Translations under genes and position numbers: made by a program
Shown here: positions 32,378 through 44,059 of the stretch, piece by piece
Layout of the letters: every line of letters starts with the position of its first letter
Numbering within the stretch: position 1 is the first letter of the stretch
NCBI GenBank assembly: GCA_021234155.1
Contig: JAJEKV010000295.1
Span: 62,001 to 126,000, forward strand
Direction of reading: 5' to 3'
DNA length: 64,000 nt
DNA from: Isoetes taiwanensis
Lineage: Eukaryota > Streptophyta > Lycopodiopsida > Isoetales > Isoetaceae
The notes under the pieces: model-generated
What the model saw: the letters and a program-made list of their open reading frames with translations, nothing else
Database searches by the model: none
What the model was told of the DNA's origin: nothing

Positions 32378-35250
32378 TTTCAATCCTCCCGTTGATGAAG
32401 TTTTAGAAAAGCAATCGTTACAAGCGGTGCAAAGAAAATCGAAACAGAGGGTTTGTAGGGGTGGATACGTGACAAAGCCAATTAGAAGAAAGGTGAATGC
32501 TTCGTCAAATCTCATAATGAATGAGGTATCTAATTTGACTCCAAAACAAAGAAAGTATATTTGCAAGAAGATTATTGGGACAAAAGATTGCAATTCCTAT
32601 TTGAGCCGGTCATTGGAAGGCCTCAAGAGGCTATCGTGGAAAACAGATCCGGTAAAGAATTTAAAGGATGGCCTCCAAGACATCAAAATGCAAATAGCAA
32701 TGACGGACTTTTCGCAAAGCATTACGTACTATCTATGGTGGTTGGAGAGGAAGGAGAATTACGAAGACTTCACTAGCGACTAAAATTGCTGAAAATACAT
32801 TCTAGAAATATGAAACTAGCAATGAGAGAGAAGGAAAAGAATGTCACTAGGTGGAACAAATGGTGGGCATTAGCGGTCGAAATCCAAGAACAAATACGAT
32901 AGATCAGGCTATGAAGGATATGGTTGCTCAGTTTTGGTTAGATAACTCAAAGGTTTCACCAAAAATTAGAGATGTCATGAAGAAGAGGACACAACCAATT
33001 CAATATATTGACATTACACAGGTACGACTGTAATTTAGCTGTAATTGCATCTTGTTTTTCAGAATAAAGAATGTAAAGTTTGTAGATTTCTTTACTTTTT
33101 GGCAGAATAAAGATGTCTTTTATTTTGTAACACTGATGTAAAGTTTGTAACAGATTTCTTTACTTTTTGAATGTAATGTAGATGCAGTCTGCCCTAGTTG
33201 TTCTACATGGAAATGTCAAATTATTTCATGGCAACACGTACATGTATATTTGTTTACATGTATGTTCTGGATGTATATTTGTTTACATGTATATTCTGGA
33301 TGTATATTTGTTTACATGTATATTCTGGATGTATTGTAGATGTAGGCAGTAACTAAGAAGAAATTAGTGTGGAGATGTATTGTTTGTCAAAAAATTATGT
33401 GACTTCATAGTAAATGAAATAAAATTCATGTCAGAATGTACATGTATGTGTGGGAGTTTAGGGTCTTGAATATGTAAAAGATTTGTATGTAATGTAATGT
33501 AATGAGGTGACTATATTTATTTCTTTGTAATTTTACAGTGAATTATTCAATTTTGTGGATCAATTATCCGAGGTTCTGGATTGGGCTTAGGCAATTTGAA
33601 TACTTAAAACCTTCTTGCATTAGAAAGCTAAAGGAAAGAAACACATGTTGTTGCGTGAAACATGAGCAATCGATCTGTACAAGCAGTGCATTTAATTTGA
33701 TGAGGTCAAGACTCCATGAAAATTGTTCGTGCAATTGTGGTGTGTGCGATCCGAAGCTCATCTTTGGAATATGTCAAGCGAAGGACAAGACATTTGATAA
33801 TGTTAGCACATTTTGGAGGGCTATGGTATGTGACAGAGCAAAGAAAGCAACGAGTGGCATAAGCTACAATGTATCAAATCGATTGTGGAAATTGTGGGAA
33901 ACAATTAATTGAGTTGTGTCCAAGAGAATACAAGGAGCGATTGATCAAACGCTTGATTGGCAAGTCTATGGTTACGTTAATGAGCCCTCAAGAAAGGAAC
34001 TTCACGAAGACTAAAGCTAATTGACAAGAAAGGCAGCTCCAAGAATATGTTGGATAACATGTTTGATCATATGTCGAAGTTTGTATATCATAACTTTGTG
34101 GCACATTGCAGGAGCAAACAATTCAAGGAATCCATGAAGAGTCTTCATTGATGATACCAGATTATCGGTTGTTGATTTCGGAGAATTATACTTTGAAGCC
34201 ATTCAACGAGATTCAAGCACAACATTGGTACAATGAACAAATCAGCATATTGGTCCACATCACGATGTTCAAGGTATTGGGGTAAAATGAGGAAATGTGT
34301 GCACTTCTTTATTTCGGATGACAAAACACATGATACTCACTTTGTACAAAAAGCATTCAAGATGCACCTCAATTGGCTGAAAGAAAATGGTGTTGGTCAT
34401 ATGAAATACCACTTAGTTTGGTCCGATCGGTGTGCAGCCCAATTCAAGTCGAGAAGAGCTTTCTATCATGTAACTAGGTATCATCAAGAGCATAAGATCG
34501 AATGCAATGGAATTTCTTTGGCTCGGGACATGAGAAGGGCACACATGACGGAGAAGGAGCCATAGCCAAACTATGGCTCGAGGCGTAACAAAGAAAAAAA
34601 GGATGGGAAAGTGATAAAAATGCGTAAACCGCATGTGAGGTTCTTGAAGAGAAAGTTTCGATGTGGAAAGGGTATTTTGGAAGGTGTCCGACATTGACTG
34701 TTCCCAAAGATTTGATGTGCTCCCGGTGAAAGGGGTGCAATCTCTTCATTGCGTTATCATCCATAGATCCAAATGATCCAACAAAGTTAATGTGTAGATC
34801 TCTTTCATGTTTTTGTAAGGCATGCATCAATTTTGATTGGCCACGCTTGTGAGAATGCTGATCATTGTGGCGGTGGGAGTTGAGAAAACTAGAGCCTACA
34901 AACGGGGACAATGTTGAAGAAGATGGGTACGAAGGCAGAGGACTTGTGGGCAAATGACGTGGACAATGTGGATGAGACAGTGCAGGTTGGAGATTATTTT
35001 GCATCATTCACATCCCCAGACAATTATGAAAGGGTCCCTTATTATCTCATCCAGTGCCCTCGAAGAAGACACCAAGGATGACTATGGAAATGAATTTTAT
35101 TGTGGTAATGAAGTTATAGCTGGTAACTACTTTGAATTGATTCCTGGTTGCCATCAAAAGTACAGGCTTATTCAAGGAAAGAAAGTTCTTGTCCATCCCG
35201 AAAGTCGATGGTGGGGTGAGATTTCCATTGGAGCCAGTCAAACATAAGAT
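32378..35250 (+). pseudogene. DDE-like transposase of an unnamed family, several frameshifts
   Basis: In order: VDFNPPVDEVLEKQ and SNLTPKQRKYICKKIIG (about 32378-32780), a helical segment; a cysteine-rich part (NTCCCVKH, CSCNCGVC, FWRAMVCDRAKK, 33630-33840); ENYTLKPFNEIQAQHWYNEQ (34180-34240); then a core with HFFISDDKTHDTHFVQKAFK, VWSDRCAAQFKSRRAFYHV (34420-34480) and, in a shifted frame, NFFGSGHEKGTHDGEGA (34510-34560). It ends with DYFASFTSPDNYERVPYY and GNYFELIPGCHQKY (34985-35170). Conserved acidic residues and the SD...QFK...GH..G..DG layout suggest an RNase H-fold transposase resembling unannotated animal and plant transposon proteins I know only by pattern. At least three frameshifts show this copy is dead. 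Confidence 0.6.
33233..33330 (+). repeat. 31-bp tandem repeat, three copies
   Basis: Unit with ATGTATATTTGTTTACATGT then ATATTCTGG, three times, in AT-rich sequence that looks like an intron between the two parts of the transposase gene. Confidence 0.85.
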
Positions 35251-36035
35251 TAAAGGTACATCTTATGCATATGAACTGACTAACTATTGGCATGAAATGT
35301 TGCTGGGAAATTTGCCAGAGATTGTAGAATCTCTGTAATACGTTAACCTGTTGTTGAAGTAACTTTTCTATGCACTAAGGCATGGACTTGCAAACTGAAT
35401 GTAATCAGAATGTGAACCAGATTAAAACACAAACATTAATATAATGTTTATATACTTCCAAGACTGTTATACTTAGTGTAAGTTCAATTGGTTTCCCTGT
35501 TCGGCATTGATCTCCTCAAGAAGCAATAGTCCTTGTGACTCCATTTTTTGTAAAGCTTTTTCATTAATGAGAACTCCTCTTCTCTACAAATTGTTGTGAC
35601 TATTTTTTTTGCTTTAACTGTTCTCTCGAAGTTTCCTTTGTTCTTTTAGTTAAGCGAACTATTTCTATCCTTTTACGTATAGATATAAGAAACATGTTTG
35701 GTACTTAGTTTGCAACTCAAGTTTTTGGTGCAACTCAAGTTAATGGAGTTTTGTCATTAATTATAAAATGCAAAGTACAATTCTTGAAATAGTATACCAA
35801 AACAAACATTAAAGCCAACAAGGAATTTCAAGTTGCAGAATTTATGATCTGCACACTAACAAAATATGGTAACCAGCAGCCAATAGGAAAATATGTTCAG
35901 AGTATTTTTCTTTAAATGCATCTTGAAGCATCTGAAGCATCGCCAAAAGTTTACGGATGTTGGTCCGTAAAACCTCTTGAACAATACCATATGCATGAAA
36001 TGAACACTAAACTGTTAGGGTGTGTATACCTCACC

Positions 36036-36570
36036 AAACCATGCACCATACCATGCCCCACACTATCATATTCACCAGAACGAGCACATCCCACCACACA
36101 CCACACCATTCACCACACACCACACCACACACCACACCATTCACCACACACCATACACCATAGACTATACACCAACTATCATATTCACCGTAGCCAGCAC
36201 ATCCCACCACACACCACACCACTCACCCCACCACTCTCCCCCCACCACACACCACACCATTCACCACACACCATACACCATAGTCCATACACCAACTATC
36301 ATATTGTTCGCGTAAGCAGGCACATCCACCACACACCACACCATTCACCACATACCCCACCACACACTCCACCACACACCACACCATTCACCACACACCA
36401 TACACCATAGACCATACACCAACTATCATATTCACGAAGCGGATGTGGTGTGTGGTGAATGGTGTGGTGGTGTGTGGGGTGGTGGTGGGGGTGGTGGTGG
36501 TGGTGTGTGTAGTGGTGTGTGGTGGTATGATGTGGTGTGGTGGAGTGTGGTGGGGTGTGGTAGTGTGGTA
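36036..36570. repeat. Palindromic CACCACA/TGTGGTG minisatellite with higher-order structure
   Basis: From 36036 to about 36440 the plus strand is built of CACCACACCA-type units; from about 36440 to 36570 it flips to GGTGTGTGGTGAATGG-type units, the reverse complement. The left half has a higher-order period: CTATCATATT recurs at about 36063, 36176, 36297 and 36423 (spacing 113-126). The two halves could fold into a long hairpin. All ORFs here are low complexity and not genes. Confidence 0.95.
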
Positions 36571-37069
36571 TTGAAATAATCAAAACAATCAAGTAATGTT
36601 GTAACAGTCGAAACAATCAAGTAACTGTTTTGATTGACCAAAAAGGGTACAAGGGTTCTTTAAATCAGAAATCTTTTTTCTTCAAAAAAAAAAAAAAAAC
36701 TTACATAGTCATAAAGTATACTATGTGTAGTATACTATTCAAGCATAGTGTCATTTACACATTCCTTATGATAGGAAATGTGAACACAAATGTGAACAAA
36801 AGATATATATAAGCTGTTACATAGTTCATCTTGCAAAATCGGATACTCATGATCATTTGGAAATCGAGGATGGCTGGCGACACGTTCTTTTCGGATTGGC
36901 ATCACAATGCATGACCAAAGCATCTATTAGAAATTGTAAATGGATTGTATGTATTCATGAGAGAACCATTTAGATGTAATCGTGACATCCATAAATAAGG
37001 TTAGAAATATTTAAAGGAACATGAGATGCGGTACATACAAGGGAAGGCATACAACTTACTTCCATATCT

Positions 37070-38500
37070 CTACCGGAGACAAGAGCTTCAACATATTTGT
37101 GCATAAATCCCATCACATACAACCCACATGATGTTAAATCGGACTCTTTGTGGCACCTCTACTTGCTGAATCCGATTAACATTATTTCTCTTCATGAAAT
37201 CGACGCCTCTAGATACTTGACCGATCGATGTGGTTAACATTTTTGTGTGTGCAAACCTATATATCACTAAATTTAGCGGACCAATTAGCGAAGAAAAGCA
37301 AAGCAACAACTTAAAGTATTACATACCCTTTGATTGCTTTCTCGTTCGTCGCATAACCTGTAAGAGGATTCAAGACGTGAATTCCTGGTGCAGGTAGGAT
37401 CTTGGAATCAGATGGTGCGAGCGTAAAAACAGCCAGCACAAAATGGTCATTCTCAAGGATAGGTGCAAGGATATGATGGCATTTAGCTACCACAATCCCC
37501 TTCATCCCTGATTTCACTATTTCAATGACATTCAGTGATCCTTCAGCTGATTCACCCTTTCTTTTGCTGCTGGTAGCTTCTCTAAACCTTATATAGTTGT
37601 AAGCAGGATAAAAAAAGATTTTGCTCTTCCACTCGAAAGGCAATGTCTCATACAAGCACCTGGATTAGATTAAGATTAACATTACAGACAAGGAATAGCA
37701 ACAAATACAAATTTCGGTTACAACCAGGTTATTACCTGCCATAAAGATCCACTAAGCGGCTACTCATTTTAGAGTTAGTTGCACATAAAATTGCTATGTC
37801 AGATGCAACCACTTTCATTTCAGCCGGCGGACAGTTCTTGAATGGCGTGAATGGCGTGAATGGCGCGAATTCCATAAGTTTATCCTTGTCATCATTTCTG
37901 TTGTCAGATCCAAGATGTTAGTGTCATATTAACAATTGATCCATGACAATAAAGCATAAATTGATACCTTCCAATCTACGTTTCCGATGGTTTAGACGCA
38001 AAACGAGTAGAATATAATAAGCTATGAAGCATAAGTAAGTCAATGTTAGTGTCATATTAACAATTGATCCATGACAATAAAGCATAAATTGATACCTTCC
38101 AATCTGTTTCCAATTGGTTTAGACACGCAAAACGAGTAAAATATAATAAGCTACTTGAAGTATAAGTAAGTCAATGTAAGCTAGCAATTACCGTTTTGCT
38201 TGTGGATGTCCCCGCTTCACGGTTTGCACTCTCTTTTTCCAATTTGTTTTGGCATCGGCTTTGACCATAAATTTAGTCGTTGCCTTGGCTGCAATCTCCA
38301 AGGCTTCTTCAACATCATCTAGCTCCTTTGAATCGTCGCAAGTCTCGAAGACAAGAAAGTGCTTCATTCTAATGTTTTGAAAGCAAGACAAAAAAGAAAC
38401 ACGTACCGCCAAAGAACAAGCCTTTTCCTCAACTTGAAAAGCAAGCAGCCTTCGTGGATTTGTTTTCAATGTCGTCACCAAACATCTTTGATAATTTTAT
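37070..38500 (-). pseudogene. Divergent Ulp1-like peptidase gene, decayed
   Basis: Minus-strand exons: 38481-38192 (Lys-rich, ends before GTAATT), 37890-37740 (KNCPPAEMKVVASDIAIL), 37655-37325 (ETLPFEWKSKIFFYPAY; VVAKCHHILAPILENDHFVLA with the expected catalytic His; IHVLNPLTG where the catalytic Asp would be Asn), and 37290-37070, where SDLTSCGLYVMGFMHKYVE carries the catalytic Cys in a frame shifted from the preceding VEVPQ. The His-Asp/Asn-Gln-Cys order follows C48 peptidases, but SCG replaces the usual DCG and Asn the Asp. The gene is distinct from the Ulp1 gene at 1915-9915. Frameshifts make it inactive as written. Confidence 0.55.
37917..38170. repeat. 125-bp tandem duplication
   Basis: GATGTTAGTGTCATATTAAC to AAGTAAGTCAATG occurs twice in tandem, with a few differences, within a probable intron of the Ulp1-like gene. 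Confidence 0.9.
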
Positions 38501-40750
38501 CGTAAACACGTCAGCGTAAGTTTCAAAATACAAAAAAAAAAAAATTAGAAACCCCGAAAAGGAGAGAATTATTACGGGCTTTCACTAGTTGCTCAATAAT
38601 AGCGACTCCGGCTTCAACGGTGGGATCTCTTTTTGGAAAACAACCTCTGTTTGCAAAATATTGAACATTAGTGAACTCTAACTACAACAGATGCAATCTT
38701 AATGTAATCGGAATGTCATCACCCTACCTTCCACATACCCCTCTGTCTCCAAATCCTTGACCGATTGCTTATGAGTTGTTGCAATTCTCAAAGGTGATGT
38801 AGATGTGGATGGACTTCCAACATTGATAGCGTAAGCATCTTTTGTGTGCGAGGTTCAAGAATTGGGATGTCGAGAATGGTAAATGCAACCCCATCTCAAT
38901 AACATTCTTCTTTTCACCTACAACATGAAATTTTGCTATATTGAACTTAAGCATAGTGCACGAAACATGAATTGTTTAGTTTACCTGCAGTTTTACTTCT
39001 TCCTTTCTTGATACTACCCATATGCGCATTGACACAATTGGGTGTCAATAAGAAATGTAAACACTTGATTCGAATCAAGGGAAGATGTAGAGTAGATAGA
39101 AGCAAAATCAAGAAAAACAATCGGATGCAAATCAAAAGCAGAACAAATGTTAATTACATGCAAGTAGGTTTTTACTATGGGCAAACTTTCTGGCGATAAT
39201 GTAACGACAAAATAGAAGTACATTAGTGTACATAGCTATCACAATGTAAAAAGGAAAACCAAATACTAAATTCAAATGTATTTGAACAAAATATTTTATC
39301 AATACACCCTATCAAATACATCATTCAAACATTGAATGTAAAGGAAAGTCAAATACCAAATTCATATGCATTTTCTGATCACATGTAAATGCAAAGTGCA
39401 AATATCAATGCAATACACCCTATTAATACACCCTGTAAAGGAATTTTAAAAAGCACTTCATGGCACATGTAAATGTAAAGTATGTGAAGCAAATACATTT
39501 CCTCTTTACAAGTAAAAGACAAAACCACGCCAAATCAAATGTTAATCTGAGTTATGTACATGATGGAAACTAACTACATCTAAGTACACTCAAACTAATT
39601 ATGTAATCAAAATAGAAATAGATGTACCTTGAAGGGATTCCTAAAAAGCGATTAGTTGTCGAGGTCCTTGGACCATGAACAATCATGTACACATGTATTC
39701 GTTGTTGAAACCCCGAATATAAGACAAAATAGACAATATGTATGACCACAAAGTGGAGATATTACCATGGTCGAGTCAAGGCAATCATTGCATTTGCTGC
39801 AAGTATTGCTTATATGTGAGAATGAAGCGCCCCGTCTTCTTTGCGAGTATGGGAGCGGGGCTGCAGGCCTATCGGGTCCGACCTTTCCAAATGCTTAGTC
39901 ATCTCCTTTATTCTATTCTCACGGTTGGAATTAACTTCCAAATCCTTGCTGATTTTTTTCAATGGCGACTTCTAATTCTTGCAAATCAGCCTTTAAACAA
40001 TCAATGGGAATCATTAGAGCATCTAAGTCGACAATATAACTTGATTTCTCCTCCTCTAAATGGGATGCCAAAGCCATTTGCACATCAGGTTGGCTTCCGC
40101 TTGCTTTTTAAACCTGCCATAATCTTTGAAGCGCCTCACATATTTTTGCATCTTTACTCGCTGACAAGTCTTGTCAAGAAGCTCTTATCACTCTCATGCT
40201 TCAAGCAGTTCAATTTCCATTGTTTTCCTTTTCTCTTTTAAAGTCGTATTTCATCAAGCATGGAGGAGAATCTAATGCTCTTGTTTCCCTCCACCTTTTC
40301 ATCATTTCCAACTGCTGCCCCAATTCTACGAGGCATATATTTAATAGCTTTAACATTGGAAGACTTTCTTGTAGCTAATTACACAGGTGATTCTTTTTGA
40401 GAGCCTTTTGAATGAAGACTTGCACTTGCTTTCACCTCATCCCAATCAATGCGTACTCCTTTGTAATGAAGTGCATATGCTCGGGCAAAATACAATGGAA
40501 TGTGATGATTTGCAATGTCCCTCCTACAAAAACGTGCTCATACGAGAAAAAAAATCGCCATCCAACCGGGCATAAATCACGCACTCTTGATAACCCCTAA
40601 CGGCGGGGGCTTGAACCCCAAACATCACGCACTATTTGCACTAGCCACGGGAAACATGCTATCAAAATTGTTGCTCCTAAGTCTGCCTGATGCTTACCTT
40701 GTCAAACTCGAGGTGACAATACCTCCCGATCTGAAGAAGACCCACTCTTG
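38501..40750 (-). other. Upstream part of the minus-strand gene, degenerate coding remnants
   Basis: Minus-strand coding-like text persists in short pieces, for example PDVQMALASHLEEEKSS and IDCLKADLQELEVAIEKN near 39960-40100, which would form a coiled coil. Frames break often. Plus-strand ORFs such as 39738-40241 are shadows. I infer that this is the N-terminal region of the Ulp1-like protein or a neighbouring gene of the same element. Confidence 0.35.
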
Positions 40751-40889
40751 AGTTTTTGAACCTTGATTCTAGTGGGAGACCTTGGCATGGGCTTCTGAGG
40801 GTTTGTTGCGAGGAGATTTCCTTGGAGATGTCTTTGTTCCAAGTCTGTTTGGTCATGATCTCTTCCCCCGGTGCTTCAGCTCTCACGAA

Positions 40890-41050
40890 AATGCAAGCTT
40901 TTGGCTATGGAGGTCCCGATCTTGGCTATGGATGGATGTCAAGCTTTGGCTATGGAGGGTTGAATATGGATGTCAAGCTTTCGGCTATGGAGGTTCGAAT
41001 ATGGATGTCAAGCTTTTCGGCTATGGAGGTTCGAGCGGGAGGAAGGTTGA
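40890..41050 (+). repeat. Minisatellite of GGCTATGGAGGT units
   Basis: About five copies of a 33-48 bp unit built around GGCTATGGAGGT with ATGGATGTCAAGCTTT between. One plus frame reads FGYGG and GYG-rich text. It sits just inside the right terminal repeat of the 9.4-kb element. Confidence 0.85.
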
Positions 41051-41175
41051 GCAGCAGAGGAGGAGAGTTCAAAATTATTTGCCCTATTAATGATTCATTC
41101 CAAGAATAATAATTTTTGGGGGGGATTTCCTTACATTTTGAATTTGTAAATGTAAAATACGGGCATGTTTTTGCC

Positions 41176-41196
41176 CACCCTTTCATGCTTCTACCC
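41176..41196 (-). repeat. Right 21-bp terminal inverted repeat of the 9.4-kb element
   Basis: Exact reverse complement of 31807-31827; ends CTACCC on the plus strand, followed by AAGA. Confidence 0.75.
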
Positions 41197-41283
41197 AAGA
41201 GCAACTCCGGAGATTGAATCAGCCATTTGTCCTCATCTGAGCGGCAGAAGGCTTTCATTGGACCATTTTACTCTTAAGTGTCC

Positions 41284-41284
<1 letters not shown>

Positions 41285-41321
<37 letters not shown>
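41285..41321 (+). repeat. Poly-A run of about 36 bases
   Basis: Almost uninterrupted A. Together with a shorter A-run 30 bp later it could be the tail of an old retroposed sequence or a slippage microsatellite. No matching retroposon body is apparent. Confidence 0.9.
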
Positions 41322-41323
<2 letters not shown>

Positions 41324-42055
41324 CCCAGAGGGAAAAAAAATCGTTTCGAGATCCCTTGCATGTCCCTTACGATGTTCGTTCTCGGGCATCCCTTTATGTC
41401 GTGCCTAGCTTGTGCCAGGTGGCACAGTAAATTTTCGTCGTACGTGCGTGGTTCATTGCAACCGCAATTAATATACTTCACTCTAGATTACTCGACGCAA
41501 TACGCAAAGGAATGTTGGGTCGCGTTCTGCTCCTGTATCCAATCCCCTTGTGACATGTGGCAGATATTCTAACCCAGGAATTACACTAAACTTTATTTTT
41601 AACTAGAAGTTATTGTTTTCTTTTTAGAACTTTATCCTGAAAGTATACTAAAGGTAAAAGAATGGGCTAGTAAAAGTTATGAGAATGAAGAGTAAAATTT
41701 GCAGAATGACACAGTAAAAACAGTAGAAAGGTTAGTAAAAATTCTAGAATGAATAGTAAAATCAGTTCAAAATATCACTTCAAGATTTGCCATTCATTGA
41801 AAAAGTTCTCAACTCGGTTACATTGAAAAAGTAAAAACATGGAAAGTCGTGTAAGAGGCCTTTGCTCTCCTGATAATAGCTCCGAATGCAGCCTACAACA
41901 AGTAGCAAATAGTTAGTATATTAAAATAAAAGACTAAACTAAATCTGTACTTGCGTTTCAATAGCCACTAAGCTTGCAAACTTGAAGCATAAACTGCTCC
42001 AACATTCGAGCAAACTCCATCAAATCCAATTCCTCAATTCTTTTCTCAATTAACA
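41322..42055. other. Non-coding, no gene recognised
   Basis: AT-rich; several AGTAAAAGTTATGAG and AGTAAAATT-type repeats at 41660-41770. It may contain the 3' end of the minus-strand ORF that follows. Confidence 0.5.
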
Positions 42056-42059
42056 ATCC

Positions 42060-42721
42060 TTACTTCACTCTCCAGTGATCAAATCTGGATCGAGCCCATT
42101 CTATCTTATCTATCTTTGTGCCAACAGAATTAACTTCCCTCACTAACTCATCATCAAGCTCTAGGAAAGGCACTTCTTTTCCAGATCCATTACCACTAAC
42201 ATTTTCAGAAACAACACTAGAAACAGGTTCTTTGTTAGACTCAGTTCCAAAAAACCCTGACATCTTTTCAACATCACATAAGTACTCGTCAATCTCGGCA
42301 TCCCCAAACTCTTTCAGAAGCTCTGTCTCAAAATCAACCTCACATTCTGTATCCAAGATAACACAATTATCTGCACCTCCAATCTCTTGAATGATGTTCA
42401 AGATAAAGCATCTATCTCAGCCATAGTAGAGTAAGAAACCACAAAACAAAACAAGTACAGACACTAAATAGCAGAAGTCAAAAACCTGAAAAAGACAGGT
42501 AAACAAGTTAGATGTGCAAGATTTTGTAAAAACAGACATAAATGGACGATTTAATTTACTTGATTCTAAAATATAGAACAAATCTGCCTTTAGAAGTTCA
42601 GAAACCAAGGTAGAACCCTCAAAAAACACAAGAATATAGCTTAATATTCAGAAAACCCTAACAGAACCTAAAGCAACTCCCATACCTTCTGCATGTTACT
42701 CCCAGACGCATTATCCGCCAT
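42060..42721 (-). CDS. Hypothetical acidic protein, possibly two exons
   Basis: A minus-strand ATG at 42719-42721 begins MADNASGSNMQK and meets a donor-like GTATGG at 42685. A second block (about 42390-42060) reads GGADNCVILDTECEVDF, LLKEFGDAEIDEYL and IDKIEWARSRFDHWRVK to a stop. It is acidic and helical with no domain I recognise. The start of exon 2 is uncertain because the obvious acceptor does not give a single clear phase. The MAD...N start and WARSRF ending hint at a transposon-linked or plant-specific protein, but I cannot say which. Confidence 0.35.
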
Positions 42722-43260
42722 TATCTAACAAATCAACGTAAGAATTAGATAATACTAAGAACAGGCGCTGCCGTAAAGAACACTGAGAATCAAGGCGCCG
42801 CTACCACAAATGAAGACGTTGCTCCAAAACTTCACAAAATGAGGAAAAACTAAGGCGTTGCAAGGAAAAACGAAGGCGCTGCAAGGAAAAGGCCTTCCTG
42901 AATGGCATGCAGCAACATGCAGAGCTTAAAAGCTCAAGAAACATGCGAGCGCCGCAGCGATCGACATAGCCGGAAGCAAAAAAGAAAGGAAGGAAAAAAT
43001 GATTATGCGGGCCTTCATAAAACTTTTTGGCTGATGTGGCGGACGAATGTCGGCTGACATAGCAGAACGCGGCCAACATCCCTGCCCCTTTCTGGCTTTC
43101 TCTCTCTAGGGTTTACAATCTCTCTCTAGCCCCAAAAACCCCAAACGCCCAAAAGGTGCTCTGCCTGCCTTTCTGAGTCCCCAAATTGGATTCTAAGCAT
43201 CTTCTAGGCAGCCAGAGACCCGTCCAACCTTGGACCCTTTAACGTTGCCTTGTTCTCAGC

Positions 43261-44040
43261 ATGGCCCGCAAGATCAAACGTATGGCCCGGGAGACCCGTA
43301 AGGAGAAGAATTTCATTCGGCTGCCTGAGCTAGTCCCGTCCCGGCCCTATGACCCCACGATTGCGCCCTACCTTCGGACATCCCCATCATTTGTGCCCCA
43401 GCGCCCTCTTCTGGCACCACCAGTCCTCGATGCCTCTTTAGCTGCGACTTTGGACATCCTTGATGCTCAGCTCCAGTGCTTGCCTCCGGGGGTACTTGAT
43501 GGGATCCATGCGGTCCGTGCCACTGCCGCTCTCACCGAGGCGTCGCCCGATTGCCAGCTGGCGGCTGGGTCCGATTACTAGAATTCTTTGCTACGATGCG
43601 TGGGGCCACGGCCCGGCCCGGTTCCGGTGGTGGGTCACCAACAGCGGCTGGAGGGCCCTCCCCATGCGCGCGAAGTGGTTGCGCCTATGACCGCTGACAC
43701 AGTCTCCATGTCTGCACAGCCTCCTCCAGAGGATTTGCCGCCCCCTATCCAGGCTGCGGCCGAGGTCCCGCTCCCCGATGCTGGTACGGCCCCAGCTCAC
43801 TCACCGGCCCTTTCTCTGCGCATTGTGGGCCTTGCGGAGGCGGGTGATTTGACCCCCACGAGGAAGCAGCGGCCTCTTTTTGCTCGGAGATGCACATCCA
43901 TGCCGGCGGCATCCTTTTCGATCTACGGTGGGGGGGACGCCCGTCCGCCCCGCCATCTCTTGGTTTGCTTTCAAAATGCTCTTTCCAGGCTGCACGTCTT
44001 GCGACATGGCAATCATTTGAAGGGACCACCTTCGATCTGA
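43261..44040 (+). pseudogene. Proline-rich hypothetical ORF pair, possibly a retroelement ORF1 relic
   Basis: 43261-43581 encodes MARKIKRMARETRKEKNFIR, then a proline-rich stretch (PSRPYDPTIAPYLRTSP). After a stop, 43588-44040 continues in another frame with PPPEDLPPPIQAAAEVPLPD. Base composition is much richer in G+C than the flanks. The 3' side (44190-44340) has GGGGCTTTGTCCCC-type hairpin text like the 3' ends of some plant LINEs. A LINE ORF1 with its tail is my best guess; no RNA-binding motif is visible. Confidence 0.3.
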
Positions 44041-44059
44041 GGAAGATTTGACTCGGTGC

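Larger units (their letters stand above)
31807..41196. mobile_element. 9.4-kb TIR element with transposase-like and Ulp1-like genes
   Basis: A perfect 21-bp inverted repeat bounds it: 31807-31827 begins GGGTAGAAGCATG and ends AAAGGGTG, and 41176-41196 is its exact reverse complement. The immediate flanks are both AAGA (31803-31806 and 41197-41200), consistent with a 4-bp target duplication. Inside are a plus-strand decayed transposase-like gene and a minus-strand decayed Ulp1-like gene, convergent, with a palindromic minisatellite between them. The TIRs do not extend past 21 bp. I do not recognise the superfamily. Confidence 0.7.

Noticed and set aside
36022-36641. His/Thr/Pro-rich and Val/Cys-rich ORFs
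   Set aside because: They translate the CACCACA minisatellite; no unique protein content.
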